DNA from: DASTSN01 sp035760665
GTDB taxonomy: Bacteria; Bacteroidota; Bacteroidia; Chitinophagales; Chitinophagaceae
DNA length: 15,150 nucleotides
NCBI GenBank assembly: GCA_035760665.1
Contig: DASTSN010000005.1
Coordinates: 1 to 15,150 of the forward strand
Direction: 5' to 3'
Shown: positions 1 through 8,417 of the stretch, piece after piece
Layout of the letters: each line of letters begins with the position of its first letter
Numbering within the stretch: position 1 is the first letter of the stretch
Program-made: the position numbers and the translations under genes
The notes under the pieces: generated by a model
What the model was told of the DNA's origin: nothing
The model's database searches: none
The model's input: only the letters and a program-made list of their open reading frames with translations

Positions 1-2650
1 CATTTGTTAAGGCCTCTTTTAATACATTGTTACCTGGAAGCCTGTTTACATTTGCAAAATTTAACCTTGTGTTATCAAATATTTTCTGTCCTACAACACC
101 TCTTATGAAGAAATTTAGATCCCAGTTACCGTAGGAGAAACTATTATTAATTCCATAGTTAAACTTCGGACTTGGGTCAATATAATATTTTGAAATATTA
201 GGATTGTTTTGGTCGACAGATTTAATGCCCGCAGAATCAAACATTTGTAAACCGTCACCATTAAGTCCTGTATAATGGGCCAGGTAGAAAACGTAAGGCG
301 CGTATCCAGGCTTAAGATATGTAATAGGTGCAGAACTCAATCCACGACCTACACCATAACCTCCCGGAATTTCATCTGTGGCAAGGTTATACCCTTTAAA
401 TGTTCCGGATAAGCTTTCAACTTTCGTTTTAAGGAATGTTATTTGTCCACTTACGGACCAATTCAACTCACGTCCTTTTAACACTTGCCCGGTCAATGAA
501 ATTTCAACCCCCTTATTACTTAATGTTCCTACGTTAGCCAAAATAGTATTGATAAAAAATGGCGGAACCGGAACAGTGTATGTATAAAGAAGATTCTTTG
601 TTTTATCATTAAATACGTTGATGCCACCTGTAAGTCGGTTATTGAAAAGGGCGAAGTCTATACCTATGTTTTTACCATGGCGCTCCTCCCATTTCAGATC
701 GGGGTTTTCATTCTGAGTCGGTGAGTAACTTTGAGGATATACCTGGTTAACGGCATCATAATAGCGTCCACCGGGGCCATACAACAATAAAGTAGTGTAT
801 GGGTTAATAGCATCAGCATTACCTGTAACACCATAACCTGCACGAATTTTTAAATCATTTAGCCAGGCTACATTCTTCATGAAATCCTCCTGACTGATAC
901 GCCATGCTACATCAAAAGAGGGAAAGTTACCCCAACGATTGTTTACACCAAATTTGGAGGAACCATCTCTTCTGATAGAAGCAGTGACATAATATTTGTT
1001 ATTGAAGTTATAATTGATCCTACCCAGGAATGAAATCAACTTATATTCTTCTTTATATGTTGAAGCGCTAACCCTAGTGGGGTCAATCGCACTTGAGAAG
1101 TTGTTGAATTGGTTTTGAGGAATCAGAAAGTTTTGACCACTCGCACCCATAGAACTATTTACAAAGTAATTATATTCGTACACTGCGGTAGCATTCAGAT
1201 TATGCTTACCAAAATTTTTCAGGTAGTTGATGTGCACATCACCTTTTCTCGAATCAGTATTATAATTATTCACACTGGCGTTGTTGAAGTTTCCTTCGCT
1301 AGGAAAGGTGGGCTGGAAAAACTGTACCTGGTTATTAAACCGGGAGGAAGAACCTGTAACACCGACTTTTAACCCTTTTATAAGCTCATAATTAGCAGTT
1401 CCATATAACAGACTAAGGTTCTCATTTCCATTATTCGATTCTTCTAGCATATGTTCTACGGAGTTATACTGCTCAAAATCTGAAAATTCGAAATAAGTGC
1501 CATCACTATTGTAAACAGGGTAAGTTGGAGGTGTATTAAACACTTTAGAAATATTTCCATAATTGACCAATTTACGCTTGGTCAAAGTATTGATGATACC
1601 GAGACTTAATTCCAACTTGTCATTTAATGCTTTTTGTTGAGCGTTAAACCTGATACCATACTGCTCTTTGCCGTTATTTAATATGATCCCTTGCTGATTC
1701 AGGTAATTCAACGAGCCGCGGTAAGTAAAACCTCTGGCACCACCCGAAATGGATGCTGTATGACTCTGGGTTATTCCTGTACGGCTTATTTCATCCTGCC
1801 AATCAGTATTAGCGCCTTTATCAAGGCTGCCAGGATTGGTGACAGCTCCACGCCAGTCATCTGCACTCAGCATAGCATATTTTTTTGCTTGTTTGTCCAA
1901 TCCCACATATGCGTTATATTCTACCTGTGCTTTACCGGCTTGTCCTTTCTTCGTTGTAATGATTATAACACCATTTGCACCCCGTGAACCATAAATAGCC
2001 GTAGCAGAGGCATCTTTCAATACATCGTAAGAAGCAATATCTGAGGCAGGTATATTGTTCAATTGGTTAGGATCATCCAATGGCACCTGATCAACTACAA
2101 TTAGAGGAGTCTGACCACCAGTCAGAGAAGTTTGACCTCGCAAACGAATAATTGGGGCTTGGTTAGGATCACCACCTGGAACAGTTACGACAAGTCCGGC
2201 CACTTTACCCTGTACTTGCTGAATAGGATTTGTCACAATCCCCTGATTGAAATCCTTGGCACTGATATTTTCAACAGCACCGGTTAAATCTTTTTTGCGG
2301 GTAGTGCCATATCCGGTTACAACCACAACGTTAAGATCCTGACCACTTGGTGTAAGAGTAACCGAAACTGTATTGTCAGCCCCAATAGCAACTTCTTGTG
2401 TGCCATATCCAACGGAACTAATGACGAGCATTGATACGTTTGACGACACTGTTAAACTAAAACTGCCATCTGCCGCCGTAGTTGTACCTCTGCTAGACCC
2501 TTTGGCCACTACGGATGCACTTACAATTGGCGACCCATCTTTTGAATCAGTAACTTTACCTGTAACGGTTTTTTGTTGTGCCCAGGTTGTCTGCGAAATG
2601 ATAAGCAGTACTGGCAGCACAATCTTCTTTAAGAGATTTCTGCAGGACAT
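1..2650 (-). CDS. SusC/RagA-family TonB-linked outer-membrane transporter (partial, C-terminus off window)
   Basis: Reading the minus strand from the ATG at 2650 gives 883 open codons to the window edge. The protein has a Sec signal peptide (about residues 1-24, ending TTWAQ), a carboxypeptidase-regulatory-like domain (about 28-105, beginning VTGKVTDSKDG and including the SVGYGTQE stretch) and a TonB plug domain (about 110-225) with the SusC/RagA hallmark KDASATAIYGSRGANGV near its end. A long beta-barrel follows, with the usual motif YYVTASIRRDGSSKFG. Family members run to about 1000-1100 residues, so the last 100-200 are probably missing. Such proteins import oligosaccharides or peptides with a SusD lipoprotein partner, normally encoded immediately downstream; here that would lie beyond the left edge. 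There is no N-terminal STN domain, so sigma/anti-sigma signalling through this transporter is unlikely. The gene looks visibly AT-richer than its neighbours. The substrate cannot be told from sequence. Confidence 0.95.
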   Translation of the reverse strand, partial: MSCRNLLKKIVLPVLLIISQTTWAQQKTVTGKVTDSKDGSPIVSASVVAKGSSRGTTTAADGSFSLTVSSNVSMLVISSVGYGTQEVAIGADNTVSVTLTPSGQDLNVVVVTGYGTTRKKDLTGAVENISAKDFNQGIVTNPIQQVQGKVAGLVVTVPGGDPNQAPIIRLRGQTSLTGGQTPLIVVDQVPLDDPNQLNNIPASDIASYDVLKDASATAIYGSRGANGVIIITTKKGQAGKAQVEYNAYVGLDKQAKKYAMLSADDWRGAVTNPGSLDKGANTDWQDEISRTGITQSHTASISGGARGFTYRGSLNYLNQQGIILNNGKEQYGIRFNAQQKALNDKLELSLGIINTLTKRKLVNYGNISKVFNTPPTYPVYNSDGTYFEFSDFEQYNSVEHMLEESNNGNENLSLLYGTANYELIKGLKVGVTGSSSRFNNQVQFFQPTFPSEGNFNNASVNNYNTDSRKGDVHINYLKNFGKHNLNATAVYEYNYFVNSSMGASGQNFLIPQNQFNNFSSAIDPTRVSASTYKEEYKLISFLGRINYNFNNKYYVTASIRRDGSSKFGVNNRWGNFPSFDVAWRISQEDFMKNVAWLNDLKIRAGYGVTGNADAINPYTTLLLYGPGGRYYDAVNQVYPQSYSPTQNENPDLKWEERHGKNIGIDFALFNNRLTGGINVFNDKTKNLLYTYTVPVPPFFINTILANVGTLSNKGVEISLTGQVLKGRELNWSVSGQITFLKTKVESLSGTFKGYNLATDEIPGGYGVGRGLSSAPITYLKPGYAPYVFYLAHYTGLNGDGLQMFDSAGIKSVDQNNPNISKYYIDPSPKFNYGINNSFSYGNWDLNFFIRGVVGQKIFDNTRLNFANVNRLPGNNVLKEALTN

Positions 2651-2875
2651 AAGCAATGTATGTAAGCGTTTTGGAATTAATTGCTATTCACTAAATGTGT
2701 ATAGCGAACACAATGATAAACAAAAATTAAATTACCGCAAAAATTAATTTTATTTTAACCAGAACTTGGTTTTTTTTCACTAGCCCTCCCTGCATATCCG
2801 GTTATTATACAAAAAGACAATTTTTTTGTTCGCAGCGCTGCTTAAATTTTTTAAATCTGTTTCCTGCTGCCGACT

Positions 2876-3604
2876 TTAGGCCTTCCCGGTTCCTTTACGG
2901 TTCAGGACAGCAGTAGTTGAAGATTTGGACATCTTAGCCTTGTAAAGTTTACCGGGACGGTGAGGTACATTGTTTTCCATTTCGTCTACGTCAGCCAGCC
3001 ATTCTTTCAACGCAATTTTTTTACGGAAGTTGCGCCGGTCCAGCTGAATGCCAAGAATGGCCTGGTATACCTCCTGTAACTGCCGCAGGGAGAACTTTTC
3101 CGGCAGCAGGTTAAATACGATGGGTTTTTCCAGGACCTGCTCACGCAGCCGCTCCAGGCAGGTGTTCAGGATCAGTTTATGATCAAATGCCATTTCTTTG
3201 ATATCATTCACACTGTGCCAGTGCAGCTCGTTATGCATCAGTTTTAACTGGTGGTGTTTTATATCCACCAGGGAATAATAGGCAATTGTTATTACCCGGC
3301 CGGAAGGGTGCCGGTTAACTTTTCCAAATGTGTGTACTTGCTCCAGGTATACATTATCCAACCCGGTTCTTTCTTTTAAAATACGGTAAGAGGCACTGTC
3401 CAGGTCTTCATTGGGTCGTACAAGATCCCCCAGGAGCGACCAAAGGTGCGCAAATTCAGCCAGGTCAGATTTAATTAGCAGTACTTTCAGCTCTTTATTT
3501 TCATAACCAAAAATGACACAATCCACTGATATGGCGATATTGAAATAGTCAATATGCGCAATCTTTTCATTATCGGCTGTCTTCAGGTGATGAAGCTCTT
3601 CCAT
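2876..3604 (-). CDS. Nudix-like winged-helix transcriptional regulator (AraR/NrtR type)
   Basis: A 242-residue protein with an N-terminal Nudix-like domain (about 20-150) and a C-terminal winged-helix domain (about 160-225) carrying the family signature FSLRQLQEVYQAILG followed by LDRRNFRKKI. Aligned to the Nudix box, the glycine is D60, and the REUxEE core reads RILKER at 74-79, so two of the conserved glutamates are I75 and R79; E66 and E78 remain. That implies loss of hydrolase activity and use of the fold as a ligand sensor. This is known for the AraR arabinose repressor of Bacteroides, a member of the NrtR family. The gene points toward the SusC-type gene 225 bp downstream, so control of a carbohydrate-uptake operon is a reasonable inference. 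An NAD-related NrtR role is less likely because no NAD genes are adjacent. The ligand is unknown. Confidence 0.85.
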   Translation of the reverse strand: MEELHHLKTADNEKIAHIDYFNIAISVDCVIFGYENKELKVLLIKSDLAEFAHLWSLLGDLVRPNEDLDSASYRILKERTGLDNVYLEQVHTFGKVNRHPSGRVITIAYYSLVDIKHHQLKLMHNELHWHSVNDIKEMAFDHKLILNTCLERLREQVLEKPIVFNLLPEKFSLRQLQEVYQAILGIQLDRRNFRKKIALKEWLADVDEMENNVPHRPGKLYKAKMSKSSTTAVLNRKGTGKA

Positions 3605-3632
3605 GTTATTGCTGGTTTCAAGGGTTCAGTAA

Positions 3633-3640
3633 CAAATTTA
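3633..3640 (-). promoter_or_regulatory. Putative -7 box of the Nudix-like regulator gene
   Basis: The minus strand reads TAAATTTG, a full match to the Bacteroidota -7 consensus TAnnTTTG, 28 bp upstream of the ATG. The -33 region is weak: a TGG lies 21 nt upstream where TTG is expected. A transcript would carry a 5' leader of about 20 nt. Confidence 0.45.
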
Positions 3641-4023
3641 TACTAAAGCAATTTAAATAAACCAGTACCCGTCAACTAAAACATTCCACTAAACAGCACT
3701 GCCTGGTCGCTTTTGCTATACAGTTTTCCTGTACCGAAACCCGCCAGCATCAAAGTCTGTCATTATTTATATTAACAAACGGAAATAAATTGTTTGGTTT
3801 CTCAGATTTTGCCCCAATGTGATTAGTGCTGTCTTAATAAGCAGGCCGAAAAACATTGTATGTGGAAAAGAGGATGAACCTTTTACGCGGGAGCCGGCGC
3901 AAATACAAAGTAAGAAACCCGGAGACTTACCAGCCAATAGCGTTACTCAAGAACTGTAAAATCCTATAACAAAATACAGCATTTATCTAACCAGCATACT
4001 GCTATTATCATGTAAGAGCTTAG

Positions 4024-4031
4024 TAACTTTA
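4024..4031 (+). promoter_or_regulatory. Candidate -7 box of ligA
   Basis: TAACTTTA matches seven of the eight positions of TAnnTTTG (last base A instead of G) and ends 18 bp before the ligA ATG. No TTG is found at the expected distance upstream, so the call rests on one element only. Confidence 0.3.
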
Positions 4032-4049
4032 CCCATCAACATTTGTTCA

Positions 4050-6149
4050 ATGTATTCAAACCAAACCACGCAACAACTGCAGCATAGTACAGAAAAACTG
4101 TTACGGGAACTGAAGGACGACAAAATCAGTGCAAAAGAAATAAATACCCTGCGGGACGTACTACGCTTCCACGAATACCGTTACGCCATTTTAAACGATC
4201 CCCTGATCGCAGACTACGAATATGATGAATTGTATAAAGCCCTGGGAAAAATTGAGAAAGAACATCCGGCCCTCATCACACCCGATTCGCCTACGCAGCG
4301 GGTAACCACGGGACTGACAAAAGATTTTGTTCAGGTGCAGCACCTGGTGCCCATGCTGTCGCTGGATAATTCTTATAACGCGGAAGACCTGGTGGAGTTT
4401 GACCGGCGGGCAAGAGAACTGGCCGGGGAAGAGACACTGGAGTACTGTGTAGAACCGAAATTTGACGGGGCCAGTATTTCCCTGATTTACGAAGACGACC
4501 TGCTGGTACGCGGCGCCACCCGTGGCGATGGCGTGAAAGGAGATGACATCACAACCAATATCAGGCAAATCCGTTCCATACCCTTATCGGCCGCCTTTTC
4601 TAAATATAATATTAAACAAATTGAAATCCGTGGCGAGATCCTGATCAATAAAAAGAATTTTAAAAAATACAATGAACAACTGGCAGAGCAAAACCTGCCG
4701 CCGCTTGCCAACCCGCGCAATGCGGCAGCAGGCACTCTGCGGATAAAAGATCCAAAGATCGTGGCCAGCCGCAACCTGGAAGGCTTTCTGTACCACATCA
4801 GCGACTACACTACACTCCATCACAAAAAGGTAGTCTTCAGCAGCCAGTCAGAGAGCATCAAACTTTTGTGGGAACTCGGATTCCGGAGCCCGGAAAAAGA
4901 AAAACGGGTCTTCCGGGGCATTGAAAACGTAATCGCTTACTGTAAAGAGTTTGAAGCGGGCAGGGATGAACTGCCCTACGAAATCGATGGCATGGTCATT
5001 AAAGTAAACAACTTGGCCATACAGGACAAACTCGGCATGACATCACACCATCCCCGCTGGGCTATTGCCTTCAAATTCAAGGCCCGCCAGGCCACCTCAC
5101 ATTTAAAAGCCGTTGAATTTCAGGTAGGCCGCACCGGCAATATCACCCCCGTTGCCAAAATCGAACCCGTGCACATTGGGGGTGTCACCGTTACTTCCAT
5201 TTCTCTCCATAACGAAGATTTCATCCGGGAAAAAGATCTTCGTATAGGCGATACCATACTGGTGGAGCGTGCCGGTGATGTGATTCCCTATGTAGTGAAA
5301 TCGTTCCCGGAACTGCGTAAGGGGCACGAAAAAATCATTCATTTCCCCGAAAAATGCCCCGTTTGCCATCACAGCCTGCAGAAAGCCGAAGGGGAAGCAG
5401 CCTGGCGCTGCAACAATTATAACTGCGAGGCACAAGTGGTGCAGCGCATCATTCATTTTGCCAGTAAAGACGCCATGGAAATAACCGGACTGGGCGAAGC
5501 CATTGTGACGAAGTTTCACGAACTGGGCTGGCTGAACGATATGACCAGTATTTATGAATTACCGTATGATGAAATAGAACAGCTGGAAGGATTTGGAAAA
5601 AAAAGCGTACAGAACCTGCGGGCGGCAATTGAAAAATCCAAAACTCAACCGTTGCACCGGCTCATTTACGGACTGGGCATTCGTTATGTAGGAGAAACAA
5701 CTGCTAAGACAATAGCCAATAAAGTTAATCACCTGCTCGATTTGACAGCTTATTCATTGGAACAATTGCAGGAGCTGGAAGATATTGGACCCAAAGTGGC
5801 CGGCAGTATTCACGAGTTTTTTGCCAATAAAGAAAATATTCATCTTTTAAAAAAACTGGAAGAAAAGGGCGTAACACTGAAAAATGAAAAAAAACAGGCT
5901 GTAAACAGCGGCAACCTGGAGGGACTGACGTTCCTTTTTACCGGCACACTGCCATCGCTGAAAAGAAGCGAAGCCGAAGAGATGGTGGAAGCCAACGGAG
6001 GCAAACTGCTGAGCGGAGTGAGCAGTAAACTGAACTACCTGGTGGCCGGCGAAGATGCTGGCAGCAAACTGGAGAAAGCCAAGAAAATAGATAGCGTCCG
6101 CATTATATCCGAAGACGAGTTTTTAAAAATGATCGATAAAAATCAATAA
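4050..6149 (+). CDS. ligA: NAD-dependent DNA ligase LigA
   Basis: Seals 5'-phosphate/3'-hydroxyl nicks with NAD+ during replication and repair; essential in nearly all bacteria. At 699 residues it is a normal full-length LigA. Domain order is visible: the Ia region with YEYDELY near residue 60; the adenylation domain with adenylated lysine K137 in KFDG (137-140), followed by RGDGVKGDD and the EIDGMVIKV motif at 311-319; the OB fold from about 345 (VGRTGNITPVA); a four-cysteine zinc finger (C436, C439, C454, C459); helix-hairpin-helix repeats at about 475-590; and a C-terminal BRCT domain (about 621-699, beginning LEGLTFLFTGTL). The ATG at 4050 gives an N-terminus of ordinary length. It has a single-gene layout, with about 100 bp separating it from the following HNH gene. 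Identification is secure. Confidence 0.98.
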   Translation: MYSNQTTQQLQHSTEKLLRELKDDKISAKEINTLRDVLRFHEYRYAILNDPLIADYEYDELYKALGKIEKEHPALITPDSPTQRVTTGLTKDFVQVQHLVPMLSLDNSYNAEDLVEFDRRARELAGEETLEYCVEPKFDGASISLIYEDDLLVRGATRGDGVKGDDITTNIRQIRSIPLSAAFSKYNIKQIEIRGEILINKKNFKKYNEQLAEQNLPPLANPRNAAAGTLRIKDPKIVASRNLEGFLYHISDYTTLHHKKVVFSSQSESIKLLWELGFRSPEKEKRVFRGIENVIAYCKEFEAGRDELPYEIDGMVIKVNNLAIQDKLGMTSHHPRWAIAFKFKARQATSHLKAVEFQVGRTGNITPVAKIEPVHIGGVTVTSISLHNEDFIREKDLRIGDTILVERAGDVIPYVVKSFPELRKGHEKIIHFPEKCPVCHHSLQKAEGEAAWRCNNYNCEAQVVQRIIHFASKDAMEITGLGEAIVTKFHELGWLNDMTSIYELPYDEIEQLEGFGKKSVQNLRAAIEKSKTQPLHRLIYGLGIRYVGETTAKTIANKVNHLLDLTAYSLEQLQELEDIGPKVAGSIHEFFANKENIHLLKKLEEKGVTLKNEKKQAVNSGNLEGLTFLFTGTLPSLKRSEAEEMVEANGGKLLSGVSSKLNYLVAGEDAGSKLEKAKKIDSVRIISEDEFLKMIDKNQ

Positions 6150-6251
6150 CACATATGAAAAAATATTTATCTTAGGCACAGCCCTGTGAAACTAACCCAC
6201 CTGTACCTGCATTAAACTATATCCTTATTTTTCGGTAAAACTAGTAAACTC

Positions 6252-6815
6252 ATGATCAAGAAAATTCCCGGGGAAATTTGGAAACCCCTTAGTTTTCCAG
6301 GCTGGAAACAGCTGCGTAATCGTTATGCGCTTTCATCACACGGCCGGATAGCCAGTTACAAAGAATCTATTGAAGAAGACGGAAAATTACTCAACGGTTC
6401 ACTCACGACCGGGTACCGTACATTAAATCTTCACCGTCCCGACAACAAGGGTACCCTGTATATTCACAGGGAGGTTGCCAAACTGTTTGTCAAACGCCCC
6501 TCTCCCAGGCACGCATACGTGATCCACCTCAACCACAACAAACTCGACAACCATTTTAAAAACCTGAAATGGGCTAAACTGGAAGAGATGATCAGCCACC
6601 AGCAGGAAAGTCCTGCAAAAATGGCGTACAAAAAGAAACAGGCCAGCAAGACCGTAGGTTTAAAACTTACGGCCGGCCAGGTAAAAAAAATAAAAGATGT
6701 ATTGAACAACAAACAACGAAATATCACCATCAGTAACCTAGCTAAAAAATATGGGGTCAGTGAAATGACCATGTACCGCATCAAAAGTGGCGAAAACTGG
6801 GCACAGGTCAGGTAA
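6252..6815 (+). CDS. NUMOD4-HNH-HTH protein, copy 1 (homing-endonuclease-like)
   Basis: A 187-residue protein with a NUMOD4-like motif (about 4-38: PGEIWKPL followed by YALSSHGRIASY), an HNH core (about 70-108: H72 in YIHREVAKLF, H92 in VIHLN, N94, N100, N104 in NHFKNLKW) and a C-terminal helix-turn-helix (about 138-187: LTAGQVKKIK, then YGVSEMTMYRIKSGENW). NUMOD4-HNH proteins are best known as phage or intron homing nucleases that cut DNA. The usual HID at the HNH centre is HLN here, so activity is uncertain. The gene stands free between intact ligA and a DUF2461 gene, with no intron or interrupted host gene around it. It is paralogous to the protein at 14262-14837, and the two genes share 29 identical bases. 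It could be a selfish nuclease or a domesticated DNA-binding protein; the sequence does not decide. Confidence 0.85.
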   Translation: MIKKIPGEIWKPLSFPGWKQLRNRYALSSHGRIASYKESIEEDGKLLNGSLTTGYRTLNLHRPDNKGTLYIHREVAKLFVKRPSPRHAYVIHLNHNKLDNHFKNLKWAKLEEMISHQQESPAKMAYKKKQASKTVGLKLTAGQVKKIKDVLNNKQRNITISNLAKKYGVSEMTMYRIKSGENWAQVR

Positions 6816-6829
6816 CGCCCCGGTTAAGC

Positions 6830-6860
6830 TGAAATGTGGTAGGGCCCTGTAAACATTTCA
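6830..6860. repeat. Inverted repeat after HNH copy 1
   Basis: TGAAATGT (6830-6837) and ACATTTCA (6853-6860) form a perfect 8-bp stem around a 15-nt loop that itself contains the palindrome AGGGCCCT. No T-tract follows, so it is not a convincing intrinsic terminator. It could be an operator or a 3'-end stabilising hairpin. Confidence 0.4.
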
Positions 6861-6871
6861 AGAGGAATAGT

Positions 6872-6902
6872 GTTAGCTTTACAACTACATTAAAAAGCTA
6901 AC
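6872..6902. promoter_or_regulatory. Inverted repeat overlapping the candidate promoter of the DUF2461 gene
   Basis: GTTAGCTTT (6872-6880) and AAAGCTAAC (6894-6902) are perfect 9-bp arms spaced by 13 bp, ending 9 bp before the DUF2461 ATG. The left arm contains a candidate -7 box, TAGCTTTA at 6874-6881 (one base from TAnnTTTG). A dimeric repressor site or a 5'-UTR hairpin would both fit; no regulator is identified. Confidence 0.4.
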
Positions 6903-6911
6903 TGAGACGTC

Positions 6912-7580
6912 ATGTTGCAGGCATCTACAATCAAGTTTTTAAAAGATTTAAAGAAAAATAATAACAAACCCTGGTTTGATCTTCATCGCAATCAATACGA
7001 GGCTGCGAAGGCTGACTTTGTAGATTTTATCCAGCTGATGATTGACAAGCATGGTAAAAAAGATCCCGGCATCAGCCACCTGAAAGCGAAAGAATGCATA
7101 TTCCGCATCAACCGGGATATTCGTTTTTCAAAAGATAAATCACCGTACAAAACCAACTTTGGAGCCTTTATCAATACGGGTGGTAAAAAATCCATGCTGG
7201 CGGGCTACTATTTTCACCTGGAACCGGGTCAGTCGTTTACCGGCGGCGGTGTATGGCAGCCAATGCCGCCGGCCTTGAAAAAGCTGCGCCAGGAAATTGA
7301 CTATAATTTCAAGGAGTTTCAAAAAATCATTACAAACAAAAAATTCCGCACGGTATATGGCGGCCTTAGCCAGGATGATGATATTCGCCTCAGCCGCATC
7401 CCCAAAGGATATGATGAGTCAAACCCCGCTGCCGGGTTTCTGAGATTGAAAAGCTTTGTGGCCATGACCGAACTGCCAGATACCGATCTCACCTCCAAAA
7501 CATTGGAAAAAAAGACATTAGAAGCGTATGAGGCACTTAGTCCGCTGGTAGATTTCCTCAACCGCGGGCTGGCAGACTGA
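6912..7580 (+). CDS. DUF2461 family protein (TIGR02453-like)
   Basis: A 222-residue cytosolic protein without signal peptide or membrane segment. The family is recognised from KPWFDLHRNQYEAAK near residue 19, the central FRINRDIRFSKDKSPYKTNF at 64-83, and YYFHLEPGQSFTGGGVWQP around 99-117, where the glycine-rich step is typical. Length is ordinary for the family (about 210-230). Members are widespread single genes in bacteria and some fungi; their biochemical role is, to my knowledge, not established, and I assign none. The gene is 96 bp downstream of the HNH gene and the gap contains two perfect inverted repeats, so separate transcription is likely. Confidence 0.85.
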   Translation: MLQASTIKFLKDLKKNNNKPWFDLHRNQYEAAKADFVDFIQLMIDKHGKKDPGISHLKAKECIFRINRDIRFSKDKSPYKTNFGAFINTGGKKSMLAGYYFHLEPGQSFTGGGVWQPMPPALKKLRQEIDYNFKEFQKIITNKKFRTVYGGLSQDDDIRLSRIPKGYDESNPAAGFLRLKSFVAMTELPDTDLTSKTLEKKTLEAYEALSPLVDFLNRGLAD

Positions 7581-7665
7581 TGCTTTACAATTTCAGGCCG
7601 GATTTTACGTTATTAAACGGCGGGCGTCTCGGCCCAGCCTCAATTATTTCATTCAATTACGTACC

Positions 7666-8382
7666 ATGAAAGCAACTTTACGCCTGTTTACGTTTTTACT
7701 CCTTATCGCCGGTACCCTTTCCTGCAGTCACAGGTACTACACCAATTCGTTATTTGAGCAGCAAACAAAAAATCATCATGTCGTGGCCATTTTGCCCGCA
7801 GAAATGATTTTTACTGGCAACCAGCCCAAAGAGTTATCGGCAGATGATATTAAACAAATTGAAGAAACAGAAAGCCTATCGTTTCAGCAGGCGCTTTATA
7901 ACAGCATCCTGCGCTATGCCAATACCAGCAAGTATTTCACAACAGTTAATATCCAGGATATCGGTACTACGCTCAGCCTGCTGAAGAAAGACAGTATTTC
8001 CATTCGCGATTCCTGGCAAAAAGACGACCGCGAACTTTGCAGGATTTTAAACGTAGATGCTGTTGTACGCATGCGGATTCGCAAACAACGCTACATGAGT
8101 GATATGGCTTCCTACGGCATCGGTGTTGCAAAGCAGGTGATTTTTAACTCAGGCATTGGCGCTAAAATTCCTGTACCCAACATGGTAAATAAAACTAATG
8201 ATATTTATGCTTCCTGCAGCCTGCTCAGCAACAACTATGCACTGTGGAATGACAGTTATAAAGCTTCTATTAATTACAATGGCGACGCCACACAGGTAAT
8301 TGAAAACATTACTGACGATTTTGGCAGGAACTTTCCTTATAAAAAGACCTACAAGCAGCAGCGCCGCGAACAGCGCGGTTAA
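7666..8382 (+). CDS. Predicted lipoprotein of unknown function
   Basis: A 238-residue protein with a lipoprotein signal peptide: a basic start, a hydrophobic core and the lipobox TLSC with lipidated C20. Bacteroidota lipoproteins of this form usually reach the outer membrane. After the linker comes an alpha/beta-looking region: HHVVAILPAEMIF (about 38-50), a helical stretch with SFQQALYNSILRY, then LCRILNVDAVVRMRI. This pattern (a VAILP strand, a long helix, then a DAVV strand) recalls the CsgG/LpoB/GNA1162-like lipoprotein folds that sit on the periplasmic face of envelope machines, but I see no diagnostic motif and regard that as a weak analogy. The tail is basic (KKTYKQQRREQRG). It ends just before a two-way terminator shared with asd. 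Confidence 0.7.
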   Translation: MKATLRLFTFLLLIAGTLSCSHRYYTNSLFEQQTKNHHVVAILPAEMIFTGNQPKELSADDIKQIEETESLSFQQALYNSILRYANTSKYFTTVNIQDIGTTLSLLKKDSISIRDSWQKDDRELCRILNVDAVVRMRIRKQRYMSDMASYGIGVAKQVIFNSGIGAKIPVPNMVNKTNDIYASCSLLSNNYALWNDSYKASINYNGDATQVIENITDDFGRNFPYKKTYKQQRREQRG

Positions 8383-8391
8383 AATATTAAG

Positions 8392-8415
8392 AAAGCCCGG
8401 TTATCCCCGGGCTTT
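8392..8415. terminator. Bidirectional intrinsic terminator between the lipoprotein gene and asd
   Basis: AAAGCCCGG (8392-8400), loop TTATCC, CCGGGCTTT (8407-8415): a perfect 9-bp stem followed on the plus strand by TTTTATTA. On the minus strand the stem ends in TTTC and is followed by an AT-rich run. It lies 9 bp after the lipoprotein stop and 2 bp after the asd stop, so it can serve both convergent genes. Confidence 0.85.
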
Positions 8416-8417
8416 TA

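Larger units (their letters stand above)
3605..4049. other. 445-bp divergent intergenic region between the Nudix-like regulator and ligA
   Basis: No open frame with a plausible start and no recognisable RNA gene or terminator hairpin was seen. The left end holds the regulator promoter, and the right end holds a candidate ligA -7 box at 4024-4031 (TAACTTTA, one base from TAnnTTTG). The roughly 370 bp between contain nothing I can assign. Confidence 0.6.

Noticed and set aside
2721..2746. Two copies of CAAAAATTAA upstream of the SusC gene, resembling -7 boxes on the minus strand
   Set aside because: They read TAnnnTTTG with one extra base, and no -33 element is correctly spaced, so no promoter is called.
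378..2747. Several plus-strand open frames (378-587, 1109-1372, 1691-1987, 2373-2747)
   Set aside because: They are antisense to the continuous SusC-type frame, have no family resemblance, and their composition follows from the coding strand.
2832..2841. Perfect 10-bp palindrome GCAGCGCTGC between the Nudix-like gene and the SusC gene
   Set aside because: No T-tract follows it on the minus strand and there is no loop, so it is not a terminator; one short palindrome alone is weak evidence for an operator.
6252..6815. Group I intron or inteins associated with the HNH genes
   Set aside because: Both flanking genes of each HNH copy are intact and end normally, and no intron-like split or conserved core was seen.
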